Positions 26,480 to 34,568 of a stretch of DNA of 64,000 nucleotides are shown piece by piece. Positions within the stretch are counted from its first letter, which is position 1, and each line of letters starts with the position of its first letter. Where the stretch lies: NCBI RefSeq assembly GCF_900090235.1, contig NZ_LT607750.1, forward strand, positions 3,050,501-3,114,500, written 5' to 3'. This stretch comes from Micromonospora echinaurantiaca (GTDB taxonomy: Bacteria; Actinomycetota; Actinomycetes; Mycobacteriales; Micromonosporaceae). The notes under the pieces are model-generated. The model saw only the letters and a program-made list of their open reading frames with translations, was not told the DNA's origin and did not search any database. The translations under genes and the position numbers were made by a program.

Positions 26480-27088
26480 TCAGGGTCCGCCCGTCAGGCG
26501 GCGGACCACGTCGTCGGTGCTGACCACCGGTCCGAGCTGGCCCAACGTGGCCAGACTCGCCCGGTGCGCGTCGTCGGTGGCCGCCGTGCACGCGTCCGAG
26601 ACGGTCACGATGCGATACCCGTGGTTGACCGCCTCGTACGCGGTGCCGGTGATGGACAGGTTGGTGGCGACGCCCGTGAACAGGACGGTCTGCACGCCCC
26701 GGGCGCGCAGGATCGTGTCCAGGTCGGTGCCGAAGAAGCCGCTGAGCCGGACGTGGGTGATGACGACGTCGCCGGACTGCGGCGCGACCTCGTCGATGAT
26801 CCGGGTCTTCGGGGCGCCCTCGAGGAAGGCGTTCCGCTGCCGGATCAGGGCGAAGGCGGGGGTGTTGGGGATGAGGTCCGGATAGCCGGGACGGTGAGCG
26901 ACGCGCGTGTAGACGACGGAACCGCCGCCGGTCCGCACGGCGGCGGCGACCCGTGCCGCGTGCGACGCGACATGGTGCCGGGCGACCTGGTCGGCGAAGA
27001 GCGGGCCGAACAGCCCGTCGGGGCTGACGACCTCGTGCTGCCAGTGGACGCAGAGGACGGCGGTACGCGCCGGGTCGATTTCCTCCAT
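26480..27088 (-). CDS. Isochorismatase-like protein lacking the usual catalytic triad
   Basis: 202 residues with the full Rossmann-like isochorismatase fold: VLCVHWQHEVV, later FFGTDLDTILRARGV and FTGVATNLSITGTAYEAVNHGY. In cysteine hydrolases of this family the triad is Asp, Lys, Cys; the aligned positions here are His15, His112 and Ser145. It is therefore not a typical amidohydrolase. Some family members without Cys (for example EntB-type) act on isochorismate by another mechanism, and the His-containing actinobacterial subgroup has no assigned reaction that I know. It is nine bases downstream of the debranching-type gene and probably in its operon. Confidence 0.85.
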   Translation of the reverse strand: MEEIDPARTAVLCVHWQHEVVSPDGLFGPLFADQVARHHVASHAARVAAAVRTGGGSVVYTRVAHRPGYPDLIPNTPAFALIRQRNAFLEGAPKTRIIDEVAPQSGDVVITHVRLSGFFGTDLDTILRARGVQTVLFTGVATNLSITGTAYEAVNHGYRIVTVSDACTAATDDAHRASLATLGQLGPVVSTDDVVRRLTGGP

Positions 27089-27098
27089 CGTCCCTCCG

Positions 27099-29189
27099 TC
27101 ACGGTGGCGACAGCTGTAGCGGCGCCGGCTGGAGTTCGCGGCGGTCGGCTGTGGCCGGCCGTCTGCCGTAGGCGTCGAGGCGCCCCCATCGGCCGGGGAT
27201 GTCCAGCAGCGCCACGAAGTCGAGGTTAGCGGGCAGAGCCGGCCTGATCACCAGATCTTCGCCGACCGGCCGGATGCCGAGCATCGTTCGCAGCAGGAGC
27301 AGTGGGGCGCCGGCGGACCATGCCTGAGGGCTGCACGCGGTCGGGTAGTTGACGGGGTACCGGGTCTCGGCGCGGGTGCTGCCGGCGAACGCCTCCGGCA
27401 GCCGGCCGTCGTAGAAGGCCGCCGCGTCCAGGATGCCGGCCGCGACCCGCGCCGCCTCGTCGGCGTACCCGTACCGCCGCATCCCGAGGGCGATGAACGA
27501 GTTGTCGAACGGCCAGATCGTCCCCACGTGGTACCCGATCGGGTTGTAGCGGGCCTCGCCCTGGGCCAGCGTGCGGATGCCCCAGCCACTGAAGAGTGCG
27601 GGCGACATCAGGTGCCGCACCACGGCGGCGGCCTTCTGTTCGTCGAGGATGCCGCTCCAGAGCAGGTGGCCCATGTTCGACGCCAGGGCATCCACCTGGC
27701 GGCCCTCACCGTCGAGGGCGAGGGCGATGTACTCGCCGTCGGCGACCCAGAAGTCGCGGTTGAAGCGGTCCTTGAGCTCGGCCGCCTCCCGCTCCAGCCG
27801 GTCCGCGTACGCCGGGTCGTTCCAGATGCCGCGGGCGAGCCGTGCGGTGCGCATCTTCGCGTCGTACGCGTACCCCTGCAGCTCGCAGGTGGCGCGGGGG
27901 AAGGACGGCAGCCGGCCGTCGCGGAACGAGATGCCGTCCCAGGAGTCCTTCCAACATTGGTTCTCCAAGCCGTTGATCGTGTTGCGCCGCTGGTAGGAGA
28001 TGTACCCGGCACCGGTCAGGTCCGCGTAGTCGTTGATCCAGTCGATCGCCGCGCGCGCTTCCTGCTCGACCGAGCGGACCAGGTCCGCGTCACCGGTCCA
28101 CCGCTCGTACTCGTCGAGCAGCACGAGGAACAGTGGCGTGGCGTCCGCGCTGCCGAAGTACGGACTGTGCGGCGTCTCGTCGAAGACGGTCCGCTCGCCG
28201 TATCGCATCTCGTGCAGGATCCGGCCGGGTTCCTCCTCCCGGAAGTCGTCGACCCGGCTGCCCTGCCGAAACGCCAGCACCTGCAGGGTGGTGGCGGCGA
28301 GTTCCGACGCGACCGGCAACGCCTGAAAGCTGGTGAGGATGCTGTCCCGGCCGAAGAGACTCATGAACCAGGGCAGCCCGGCCGCCGGAACACTCTTGTC
28401 CTCGGCGAGGAAGGGACTGAACCGCAGCGCAGCCAGGTCGATCAAGCTCTGTCGGTAGGTGCCACGCAGCGGCTCCCAGCCGCACTCCAGGCGCGGCGCC
28501 TGGTCCAGCCAGTCCAGCAGGTCGCGCTGTTTGTCGCGCCCCGCCCGCACCGCTCGACCGGGAATGGTGAGCCGATCCAGACCTCGTGGCATGGGAAGAT
28601 CGGGCAGCGCACTGAGCCGGCCGGACCATCGACTGTGCGGCTCGATGTGCACCTCGAGCGTCACGCCGTTCTCGTCGAACGCCGCCGGCACCGACGCCGA
28701 GACGAGCGTCTCCCGCCGGAACCGTTCGCGCTCGTAGCCGAGGACGAGGCACCGCCCGTCGTCGACTCGCCGGTAGTGCCGTCCCTTCTTCGTCAACGCC
28801 GCGTCCTTGACCTCGAAGAGGTCCGCGAAGTCGGCGTCCACCTCGACCCGCAGGGTCAGGTCGACCGGTCGCCGATCGTTGTTGGTGATGATCAGTTCCT
28901 CGTGCAGGCCAGAGTCCAGGTTGTGGATCCGGCGCACGGTGAGGGTGCTGTTGACGTAGACGTCGTGCTCGCCGGGGACCAGGTAGAAGCGGTTCTCGAA
29001 GTAGTGGACCTCGTCGATGGAGAGGGTGGTCAGCCGCTCGCCGTTGATGGTCAGCTGCCACTTCGACAACAAGCGAGTGTCGTGGGCGAAAAGGCCGTGC
29101 TCAGCGTCGGGTGACGCGACGATGTCGCCCGTCCGATCGGATACGACGAAGGTAGTTCCGTCCAGAATGCTGACCTGGCTCTCACTCAC
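27099..29189 (-). CDS. Glycogen debranching-type amylo-alpha-1,6-glucosidase family protein
   Basis: 696 residues. The N-terminal beta domain (about 1-210) is the GDE_N_bis type with DGTTFVVSDRTGDI and LFAHDTRLLSKW; the C-terminal (alpha/alpha)6 domain includes WFMSLFGRDS, CWKDSWDGI and NPIGYHVGTIWPFDN, containing the acidic residues expected for this glycosidase clan. Cytosolic, no signal peptide. The second GTG (29189) has gggagg at good spacing; GTG at 29195 overlaps that site. It overlaps the stop of the upstream SCP2-like gene. It probably trims alpha-linked oligosaccharides or trehalose/glycogen-like polymers; the exact substrate is not shown. Confidence 0.9.
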   Translation of the reverse strand: MSESQVSILDGTTFVVSDRTGDIVASPDAEHGLFAHDTRLLSKWQLTINGERLTTLSIDEVHYFENRFYLVPGEHDVYVNSTLTVRRIHNLDSGLHEELIITNNDRRPVDLTLRVEVDADFADLFEVKDAALTKKGRHYRRVDDGRCLVLGYERERFRRETLVSASVPAAFDENGVTLEVHIEPHSRWSGRLSALPDLPMPRGLDRLTIPGRAVRAGRDKQRDLLDWLDQAPRLECGWEPLRGTYRQSLIDLAALRFSPFLAEDKSVPAAGLPWFMSLFGRDSILTSFQALPVASELAATTLQVLAFRQGSRVDDFREEEPGRILHEMRYGERTVFDETPHSPYFGSADATPLFLVLLDEYERWTGDADLVRSVEQEARAAIDWINDYADLTGAGYISYQRRNTINGLENQCWKDSWDGISFRDGRLPSFPRATCELQGYAYDAKMRTARLARGIWNDPAYADRLEREAAELKDRFNRDFWVADGEYIALALDGEGRQVDALASNMGHLLWSGILDEQKAAAVVRHLMSPALFSGWGIRTLAQGEARYNPIGYHVGTIWPFDNSFIALGMRRYGYADEAARVAAGILDAAAFYDGRLPEAFAGSTRAETRYPVNYPTACSPQAWSAGAPLLLLRTMLGIRPVGEDLVIRPALPANLDFVALLDIPGRWGRLDAYGRRPATADRRELQPAPLQLSPP

Positions 29190-29553
29190 GGCCACCTCCC
29201 GGCGTCCGGTCCCTCTCGGAAGTCGGCGGCGGCGGAAACAACCTCCGTACGGTCGCGAAGAGCCGAGGGCTGCCCTCCACGGTCGCCTCGCCGCGCAGCA
29301 CCGTGGTCAGGAAATACGTCTCACCGGTGGCGATCCGGTCGAAGACCGCCCCATCCGCCCGGACGACCGCATCCCCGCCCGTCGCCTGCTCCGACACCGT
29401 GATGTCGCCCTTGCTGATGGAGATCAGCCAATGGGAGACCTGACCGTCCCGGCTGATGTCGAAACGGACACTGCCCTCATGCAACGCCGTCAACCGGCAG
29501 TCGCGTCTCCCCTGAGCAAGGCCGCGGAAGAAATCCTGGGTGGCATCAGCCAT
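29182..29553 (-). CDS. SCP2-like sterol carrier domain protein
   Basis: 123 residues, a single SCP2-type domain: VRFDISRDGQVSHWLISISKG then a strand-rich region with ADGAVFDRIATGETYF and a final helix RLFATVRRLF. Such domains hold hydrophobic ligands; in actinobacteria they often pair with enzymes of unrelated function. ATG at 29553 is preceded by a G-rich ribosome site. The stop lies inside the first codons of the debranching-type gene, so the two are coupled and lead a three-gene operon with the isochorismatase-like gene. Confidence 0.75.
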   Translation of the reverse strand: MADATQDFFRGLAQGRRDCRLTALHEGSVRFDISRDGQVSHWLISISKGDITVSEQATGGDAVVRADGAVFDRIATGETYFLTTVLRGEATVEGSPRLFATVRRLFPPPPTSERDRTPGGGRE

Positions 29554-29619
29554 CGTGACCCCCTCACGGCCCAGCATGCCCCGCCAACATGCGGTCGCAC
29601 CTCACCCGAAGCAGGTGAG

Positions 29620-29824
29620 GTTCACACGGGCATGGCCATCGATGCTGCGCGCCGACCTCGATGATGGTGCCGCCGTAGGTGAGCCGGTCGACGATGGGCC
29701 CGCGCAAGCGCGGATCGTGACGGTCTTGGTGCATCCGGAGAAGGATTCGGTGGAGGCGATCGCGACGCTGTCGCGTTCTTCGCGCTCGGTCAGGACATGG
29801 AGGATGCCACATCAAGCCGGCTGA
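29620..29824 (-). pseudogene. IS21-type IstB helper ATPase, C-terminal fragment
   Basis: Minus strand reads LTERERDSVAIASTESFSG then, after a frameshift, VDRLTYGGTIIEVG, the last part of an IstB AAA+ helper. The ATPase core is missing. The distal edge (29805-29824) resembles the repeated motif at 30864-30953, which fits a decayed IS21 element spanning the DinB-like gene. Confidence 0.6.
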
Positions 29825-29855
29825 CTTGTCGGTGCTCGGACCTAGTATGCGGAGC

Positions 29856-30575
29856 ATGAGGCGGTATGTGGACGAGGAGCTGCACGGTGCGGAGTTCCGC
29901 GAGTGCGATCTGACCGGGGCACGCCTGATCGGCGTCGTCATGCAGGATGCCGTGATCGACGGGCTCATCACCAACCTCGTAGTGAACGGTGTCGAGGTCA
30001 CCGAGTACGTCGAGGCAGAGCTCGACCGGCGTCATCCGGTGCGGGTGCTGATCCGCTCCGAGGACCCTGCCGATCTGCGCGAGGCAGCGCGTCAGCTCCA
30101 TGCCGGCTGGGCCGCCACGATCGAGCGAATCCGCCGTACGCCCGGCATCGAGCGCCGCAGCGTGAACGACGAGTGGTCGGCGGTGCAGACGATGCGCCAC
30201 CTGGTCTTCGTCCACGACTCGTGGTTCCGCCGCTGCTGCCTGGGCTCGACGGAGCTGTTCACGCCGATGGGCATCGGGCCGACCGTCGAGCCCTACCGTG
30301 GAGCGCACGGGCTTGACCTCTCGCTCGATCCGACCCTCGACGAGATCGTGAGCATGCGTGACGCACAGGCCGCCGAGCTCGAGGCCTGGCTCGACGAGGT
30401 CACCGCTGTGCAGCTCGCAGCGCGAGCGCCGGTGCCCGACGACGATGTCTGGCCGCCGTACGCCCGGGGCCGCTCGGTACGGCAGTGCCTCGGCACGGTG
30501 CTCAACGAGACCTTCGAGCACCACGGCTTCTGCGTCCGCGACCTCGACCTGATCGAGGCACAGGACGCTGCGTAG
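29856..30575 (+). CDS. DinB-like protein with pentapeptide-like N-terminus
   Basis: 239 residues. The first 40 residues have pentapeptide-type spacing (GAEFRECDLTGARLIGVVMQ). From about 75 the DinB_2 four-helix fold follows, with His residues in QTMRHLVFVHDSW and ETFEHHGF in positions where DinB proteins bind a metal and a thiol cofactor. ATG at 29856 gives the shortest convincing protein; 29847 is possible. DinB_2 proteins include mycothiol- or bacillithiol-dependent transferases, so a thiol-transfer or detoxifying role is plausible but unproven. It stands alone between IS21 remnants. Confidence 0.75.
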   Translation: MRRYVDEELHGAEFRECDLTGARLIGVVMQDAVIDGLITNLVVNGVEVTEYVEAELDRRHPVRVLIRSEDPADLREAARQLHAGWAATIERIRRTPGIERRSVNDEWSAVQTMRHLVFVHDSWFRRCCLGSTELFTPMGIGPTVEPYRGAHGLDLSLDPTLDEIVSMRDAQAAELEAWLDEVTAVQLAARAPVPDDDVWPPYARGRSVRQCLGTVLNETFEHHGFCVRDLDLIEAQDAA

Positions 30576-30595
30576 GGCCGGCCACGGACTCAGCA

Positions 30596-30695
30596 ACTTG
30601 CGGATGCGGGCATCGCTGACCGTCTGCGCGGTGCCGAGCTGCTGGGCCCCGAGCTGGACGCGGTACTTCTCGAGTATCCGGCGGGCCTGACCTAG
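30596..30695 (+). pseudogene. 3' remnant of an unknown gene
   Basis: Protein-like frame QQLADAGIADRLRGAELLG and on to GLT-stop, with no start codon after the DinB-like gene. It ends at a stop that shares the sequence CTAG with the converging remnant on the other strand. Only about 33 codons remain. Confidence 0.3.
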
Positions 30696-30855
30696 GTGCC
30701 GGCCGGGCGGGCGGCCGCCGGGAGCGCGGCGAGCTTGTGCAGGTGCGCCGCTTGAAGGTCAGCGATGCGGTCCATCAGTGCACGATCGGCGGGGATGGTC
30801 GAGTCCAGCTCGGCGCCGCTCGACGACGCCCTGAGGCAGACCGGGTAGCGCTCCA
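30692..30855 (-). pseudogene. 3' remnant of an unknown gene, cut at an IS end
   Basis: Minus strand reads ERYPVCLRASSSGAELDSTI and DRIADLQAAHLHKLAALPAA to a stop at 30692. The frame is lost upstream where the repeats at 30864-30953 begin, as if an insertion removed the 5' part. Family not recognised. Confidence 0.35.
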
Positions 30856-30863
30856 GTCAAGCC

Positions 30864-30953
30864 TCCAGGTGGGACCACATCACACCGACACAACATTCGG
30901 CACCCCGACCGATGGGGCCGAATCACACCGCCAGGTGGGGCCAAGTCAAGCCG
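30864..30953. repeat. Three tandem copies of a 22-base motif, IS21-like end
   Basis: Copies at 30864-30887, 30909-30930 and 30931-30953 share the core GGGRCC followed by TCA and CCG. IS21-family ends carry several short transposase-binding repeats of this kind. A fourth, partial match borders the IstB fragment at 29805-29824. The remaining bases to 31244 hold no gene I can support and contain the promoter for the secreted protein. Confidence 0.5.
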
Positions 30954-31244
30954 CTGAAGCCACCCATCCCCCACAGACACAGGCAGAACAGCTCATCAAG
31001 CCGATCTTGCTGAGATCACCTCACCGTCAGACCATACGAGTGAGCCCGCCCGAGCATTTCAAGCTCAAGATTTCCGCAAGTTGCGTTCGACATCGTCGTA
31101 CCTCGAAGTGTTTCTGCCAGACTCGGTCGCACGAGGATGCCGATCCAGCCGGCCGGCAGTGGCAAGTGGACGGTTCCGAGGGTGCGCAATAATCTGCTAT
31201 TCCGGCCCGCGCTGCCGGAACGAAATCCCAGGAAGGGAGAGACT

Positions 31245-31700
31245 GTGACACGTCTCCGCTCGATGGCCTGCTCGGCCCTGTTGGGAACCACGCTGGCGAT
31301 GGCTTCCACGACGGTATTCGCACCTCCGGCGTCAGCCGGGTCGCTGTACTGGAAGAACGGAACCAACGTCTCGAAGTCAACGGTGTGGTCAGGAGCGACC
31401 GCCAGCAACATGCAGTGCTACTTCCCATCGGGATACAACGCGACCATGTGTATCCGGTTCGACCGGCGGGCCATCTACGTACGGAACGACAAGGCCAACG
31501 GCTACTTCAAGCTGGGGCAGTGGACCGGGGGCGGCAACACGTACATCTGCCAGAACAACCGCACGAAGACCTCCGGCGACGGCAGCTGGGTGGCCTGCCA
31601 ATGGAACTGGCCGAAAAAGAACTGCTACACCAAGCGGACCGGATACGGGCAGCACGAATGGTACGTGATCAGCCCCGCCAGCGGCGTCAAGTGCTACTAG
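31245..31700 (+). CDS. Secreted Cys-rich protein, 151 aa
   Basis: A Sec signal peptide spans residues 1-31 (VTRLRSMACSALLGTTLAMA, cleavage after ASA). The 120-residue mature part is basic, rich in Trp, Tyr, Asn and Lys, and has six Cys, suggesting three disulphides. GTG at 31245 follows ggaagggagag. No family is recognised with certainty; such small secreted proteins are frequent in filamentous actinobacteria and sometimes bind carbohydrates. It has its own promoter region and no coupled neighbour. Confidence 0.72.
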   Translation: MTRLRSMACSALLGTTLAMASTTVFAPPASAGSLYWKNGTNVSKSTVWSGATASNMQCYFPSGYNATMCIRFDRRAIYVRNDKANGYFKLGQWTGGGNTYICQNNRTKTSGDGSWVACQWNWPKKNCYTKRTGYGQHEWYVISPASGVKCY

Positions 31701-31880
31701 TCCCATAGGAGAGCACGCCCTGGCGGGAGCCGGAGCGCATCGCCGACGACACTCTCCTCATGCGAGCAGAGCGTGTCGTCGGCGGTGCGCGCGTCCGCGC
31801 TTTGCGTCAACCAACGCGGCACCGGCAAATCGAAGATGATGTGATCCGGGCGAACTCGGGGCACCTCTGGCGTGCCTGGT

Positions 31881-32435
31881 TCACGCCCCGGGAATCCGTA
31901 CTCCGGATGCCAACTCGGAGAGGAGACCAAATACGGCGCGCAGGTCGTCGGCCGGCAGGGGTGGTTGAGCCATGCTCGCACCGATCGCGATGAGGTGGGG
32001 AACGAGGGCTGCGGTGTGCACCCGCCGCTCATCACGGAGAATTCGGGCCCACGTGCGGCGCAGGAACTCGAGCCGTGCGCCGTCCAGTCGTTCCTGTGTG
32101 GCGCGGGCCGCCGGGTCGGTCACCGCCCAACTGCGTACCGCCCGTTCAAGGTCGGCATCAAACAGGCCGGTCAGGCGGTCGGTCAGGGCGCCGAGAGCGG
32201 CATCGGCCGGGACCTGTTCCAGGTCCGCGGCAAGGCGTTCCAGCAGCGCCAACTGGTCCTGCTCGTGCCGCTCCAGCAGCGCCCGGCGATAGTCCTCCAT
32301 CCCGGCGAAGTGATGGTGGAAAGAGCCTTTCGTCAGCTTGAGTCGGGCCGCGATGCGGTCGGCCCGGACACCCGACGCACCCTCGGCCGCCAGCGCATCA
32401 AGCCCTGCCGTGAGCCAGCGTTCCCGGGTCGACAT
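31881..32435 (-). CDS. TetR-family repressor
   Basis: 184 residues. The N-terminal HTH is GLDALAAEGASGVRADRIAA then RLKLTKGSFHHHFAG, typical of TetR with the conserved FHHHF turn; the C-terminal ligand domain is helical. ATG at 32435 lies five bases from a perfect 27-base palindrome shared with the divergent DoxX-like gene. The repressor most likely controls both genes through this operator. The ligand is unknown. Longer frames upstream run through the operator and into the divergent gene and are rejected. Confidence 0.9.
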   Translation of the reverse strand: MSTRERWLTAGLDALAAEGASGVRADRIAARLKLTKGSFHHHFAGMEDYRRALLERHEQDQLALLERLAADLEQVPADAALGALTDRLTGLFDADLERAVRSWAVTDPAARATQERLDGARLEFLRRTWARILRDERRVHTAALVPHLIAIGASMAQPPLPADDLRAVFGLLSELASGVRIPGA

Positions 32436-32440
32436 AAGAT

Positions 32441-32467
32441 CAACATACCATACCGTATGGTATGTTG
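32441..32467. promoter_or_regulatory. Perfect 27-base palindrome, TetR operator
   Basis: Arms CAACATACCATAC and GTATGGTATGTTG flank a single C. It fills 27 of the 37 bases between the start codons of tetR and the DoxX-like gene. AT-rich steps inside it can serve as -10 elements, which would give very short or leaderless transcripts. Confidence 0.88.
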
Positions 32468-32472
32468 ATTTG

Positions 32473-32826
32473 ATGTCAGCCCTTCCCGACCCGGTCTGGC
32501 CCGTCATCCTTCTTGCGGTGATCTCGTTCGGCGACGGTCTGCTGTGTCTGCGTCCGGTGTCGTTCATCGCGAGATGCCTGGAGGACGTGCACTGGCCCCG
32601 CCGCTACTGGTGGGTCCTCGCCCCCGTCAAGTTCGCGGCAGCCGCCGGCCTCATCGCCGGCATCTGGGTGCCGTACCTCGGGCTCATCACGTCGGCCGCG
32701 CTGGTGCTGTACTTCATCGTGGCGATCGCGTTGCACATTCGTGCCCGCGACCTCGGCCGCAACCTCTTCGTCAACGCGACCGGCATGCTGATCGTCTGCG
32801 TCTTCACCCTCGTCGCGAGCTTCTAG
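32473..32826 (+). CDS. DoxX-like small membrane protein
   Basis: 117 residues with four predicted membrane segments: DPVWPVILLAVISFGDGLLC, then VLAPVKFAAAAGLIAGIWVP, YLGLITSAALVLYFIVAIAL, and GMLIVCVFTLVASF. This matches DoxX-like (DoxX_2) proteins of the inner membrane, whose function is mostly unknown and sometimes linked to oxidative stress. ATG at 32473 starts five bases after the palindromic operator with no ribosome site. It is probably repressed by the divergent TetR. Confidence 0.82.
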   Translation: MSALPDPVWPVILLAVISFGDGLLCLRPVSFIARCLEDVHWPRRYWWVLAPVKFAAAAGLIAGIWVPYLGLITSAALVLYFIVAIALHIRARDLGRNLFVNATGMLIVCVFTLVASF

Positions 32827-33039
32827 CTCGGACGGGAGCACATCTCACAGGAGCAGTCCGCTTTGGACCAATGTTGGGATTGGGCCGCAATGAAACGTCG
32901 TAATCTTGTATTCGCCGGACGGCCGCACTCGCCGCATGCGGCAGCCCGGGTACGGGTCCGAAGGGGAGCTCCGGCATGCTGGCCTTCGCCATGCGCGGGT
33001 GAGGGCCGGCAGCAGTCAGACAGCTGGATCTGATCGCAT

Positions 33040-34398
33040 TCAGGGTGTACCGGCGGGTATCAGGGGGTGCTGTCCACGCGGTGGCCTGTGGCGCAGGTCG
33101 GATGAGTCTGGGTGCCGGATGAACGCCCAGGTGGCGAGGGCGAGAGCGATCAGACACAGCGCTCCCGGGACGAGGAAGCCGATCTGGTGTCCCAGCGTGG
33201 CAACGGACGCCATGGCCACGAGACTTCCGTTGACGGTCGCCACGTTTTCATGGCTGAGGTATATCGACGTGGCCGTACCGGCACGACCTGCCATCAACCG
33301 TTGGGCGAGGTCGAGACCGGCAATGACTGTGGCGGCGCCGAACACCGCGTAGACGACCTGCAGCAGCATCAGCTGTCCAGGTGTGGTGACGACGACGAGG
33401 CCGCCGTAGTAGGCGACGCTCGCGGCACCCCCGACCAGGAACACTTTGCCGCGTCCCCAGCGCAGGGCCGCGTACGCCATCATCGGCATGAGGGCCAGTT
33501 CGCACAGTGGCGGCAGCGCGAGCACGATTCCAGTCATCTGCAGCGGGGCGTGCAGGGACACGGTCACCAGGATCGGTAACTGGGACAGCAGCATGATGCG
33601 TCCGCTGGAGAACAGCACCATGACGACCACGAGGATCAGCAGTAGCCGCGTACCGCCGTCCGTCCTCTTCTGGGCACCGCGCCTGTCATCGGTGCTCTGC
33701 TGCTTGACCGGCTGAGGTGCCGTGGCGTCGGTGTTGTGCCCTCGCAGCAGGTACCACGACAGCGCCAGACAGCCAAGGCAGACGACGGCGACGACCCGGA
33801 ACAGCGGGCGTGCTCCGAGGTAGGCCAGGCCGAGACCGCTGATGCCGAATCCGGTGAACGAACCGACGGACAACACGATGCGCATCAGGGCGATCACGAC
33901 GGTGGGGGCGGCGGTGTCTTCCCGGCGATCGACGAGGTCACGCGCGTAGGCCATCAGCTGGGCGTTGGGGACGCCCACCGCGCAGAAGAAGACGACGCCG
34001 ACGGCGAGCATCGCCGGGTACGTCCGCACGCTCGCTAGGGCCGCGTAGCCGATGCCCAGCCACGCGAGGCTCGCCGGGACGATCACTCGTCGGGCACCAA
34101 CGAGGTCGGAGACGTGGCCCGTTGCGAGCATCACCGCCATACTGGCCAGTGCGACGACAACGAAATTGACCGTCACCATGGTGTCCGAGGCGCCCAGCTC
34201 ATCCCGGGCAAACAACGACAGCACGCCGAGTGCCGCGAACGACGCCGTCGAGCTGACCAGCATCAACAACATCAACGGTCGGTATGGCGCTACGGCGCGC
34301 CACCCCACCACAACCCGGCAATTACCGCGAGCGTGCCGCCGAGCGTCGGTCTGCGCCACCACCAACACCTCCACGTGGGATGGGTGGCCATCGGCCAC
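33040..34398 (-). CDS. Major facilitator superfamily transporter, sugar-efflux-like
   Basis: 452 residues, about 12 membrane segments in two halves separated by a hydrophilic loop (near 240-275, rich in Gln, Asp and Arg). Motif A between segments 2 and 3 is GHVSDLVGARR. The C-terminal half includes SIYLSHENVATVNGSLVAM, reminiscent of sugar efflux (SET) transporters. The start is uncertain; the first 30 residues are hydrophilic and a later start is possible. Exports a small molecule, probably a sugar or drug. No regulator is directly adjacent. Confidence 0.85.
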   Translation of the reverse strand: MADGHPSHVEVLVVAQTDARRHARGNCRVVVGWRAVAPYRPLMLLMLVSSTASFAALGVLSLFARDELGASDTMVTVNFVVVALASMAVMLATGHVSDLVGARRVIVPASLAWLGIGYAALASVRTYPAMLAVGVVFFCAVGVPNAQLMAYARDLVDRREDTAAPTVVIALMRIVLSVGSFTGFGISGLGLAYLGARPLFRVVAVVCLGCLALSWYLLRGHNTDATAPQPVKQQSTDDRRGAQKRTDGGTRLLLILVVVMVLFSSGRIMLLSQLPILVTVSLHAPLQMTGIVLALPPLCELALMPMMAYAALRWGRGKVFLVGGAASVAYYGGLVVVTTPGQLMLLQVVYAVFGAATVIAGLDLAQRLMAGRAGTATSIYLSHENVATVNGSLVAMASVATLGHQIGFLVPGALCLIALALATWAFIRHPDSSDLRHRPPRGQHPLIPAGTP

Positions 34399-34568
34399 CT
34401 GGCGAACCTACGCGCGGCGCTTCCATCGATTCGAGCGCTGTCTTTCCAGATCCGCCCCAGCATCTGGCGACAAGTGTTCGCCGATAAGGTCCTGTCCGGA
34501 CGGCCGCGCCAGCACGGCGGCAGCCCGGTGGTGGACCCCGCCCTGCAGCGGGAAGATTCAAGTAAGGG

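Noticed and set aside
27528..29114. Plus-strand frame of 528 codons
   Set aside because: Antisense to the debranching-type gene; Val/Asp/Gln-rich shadow.
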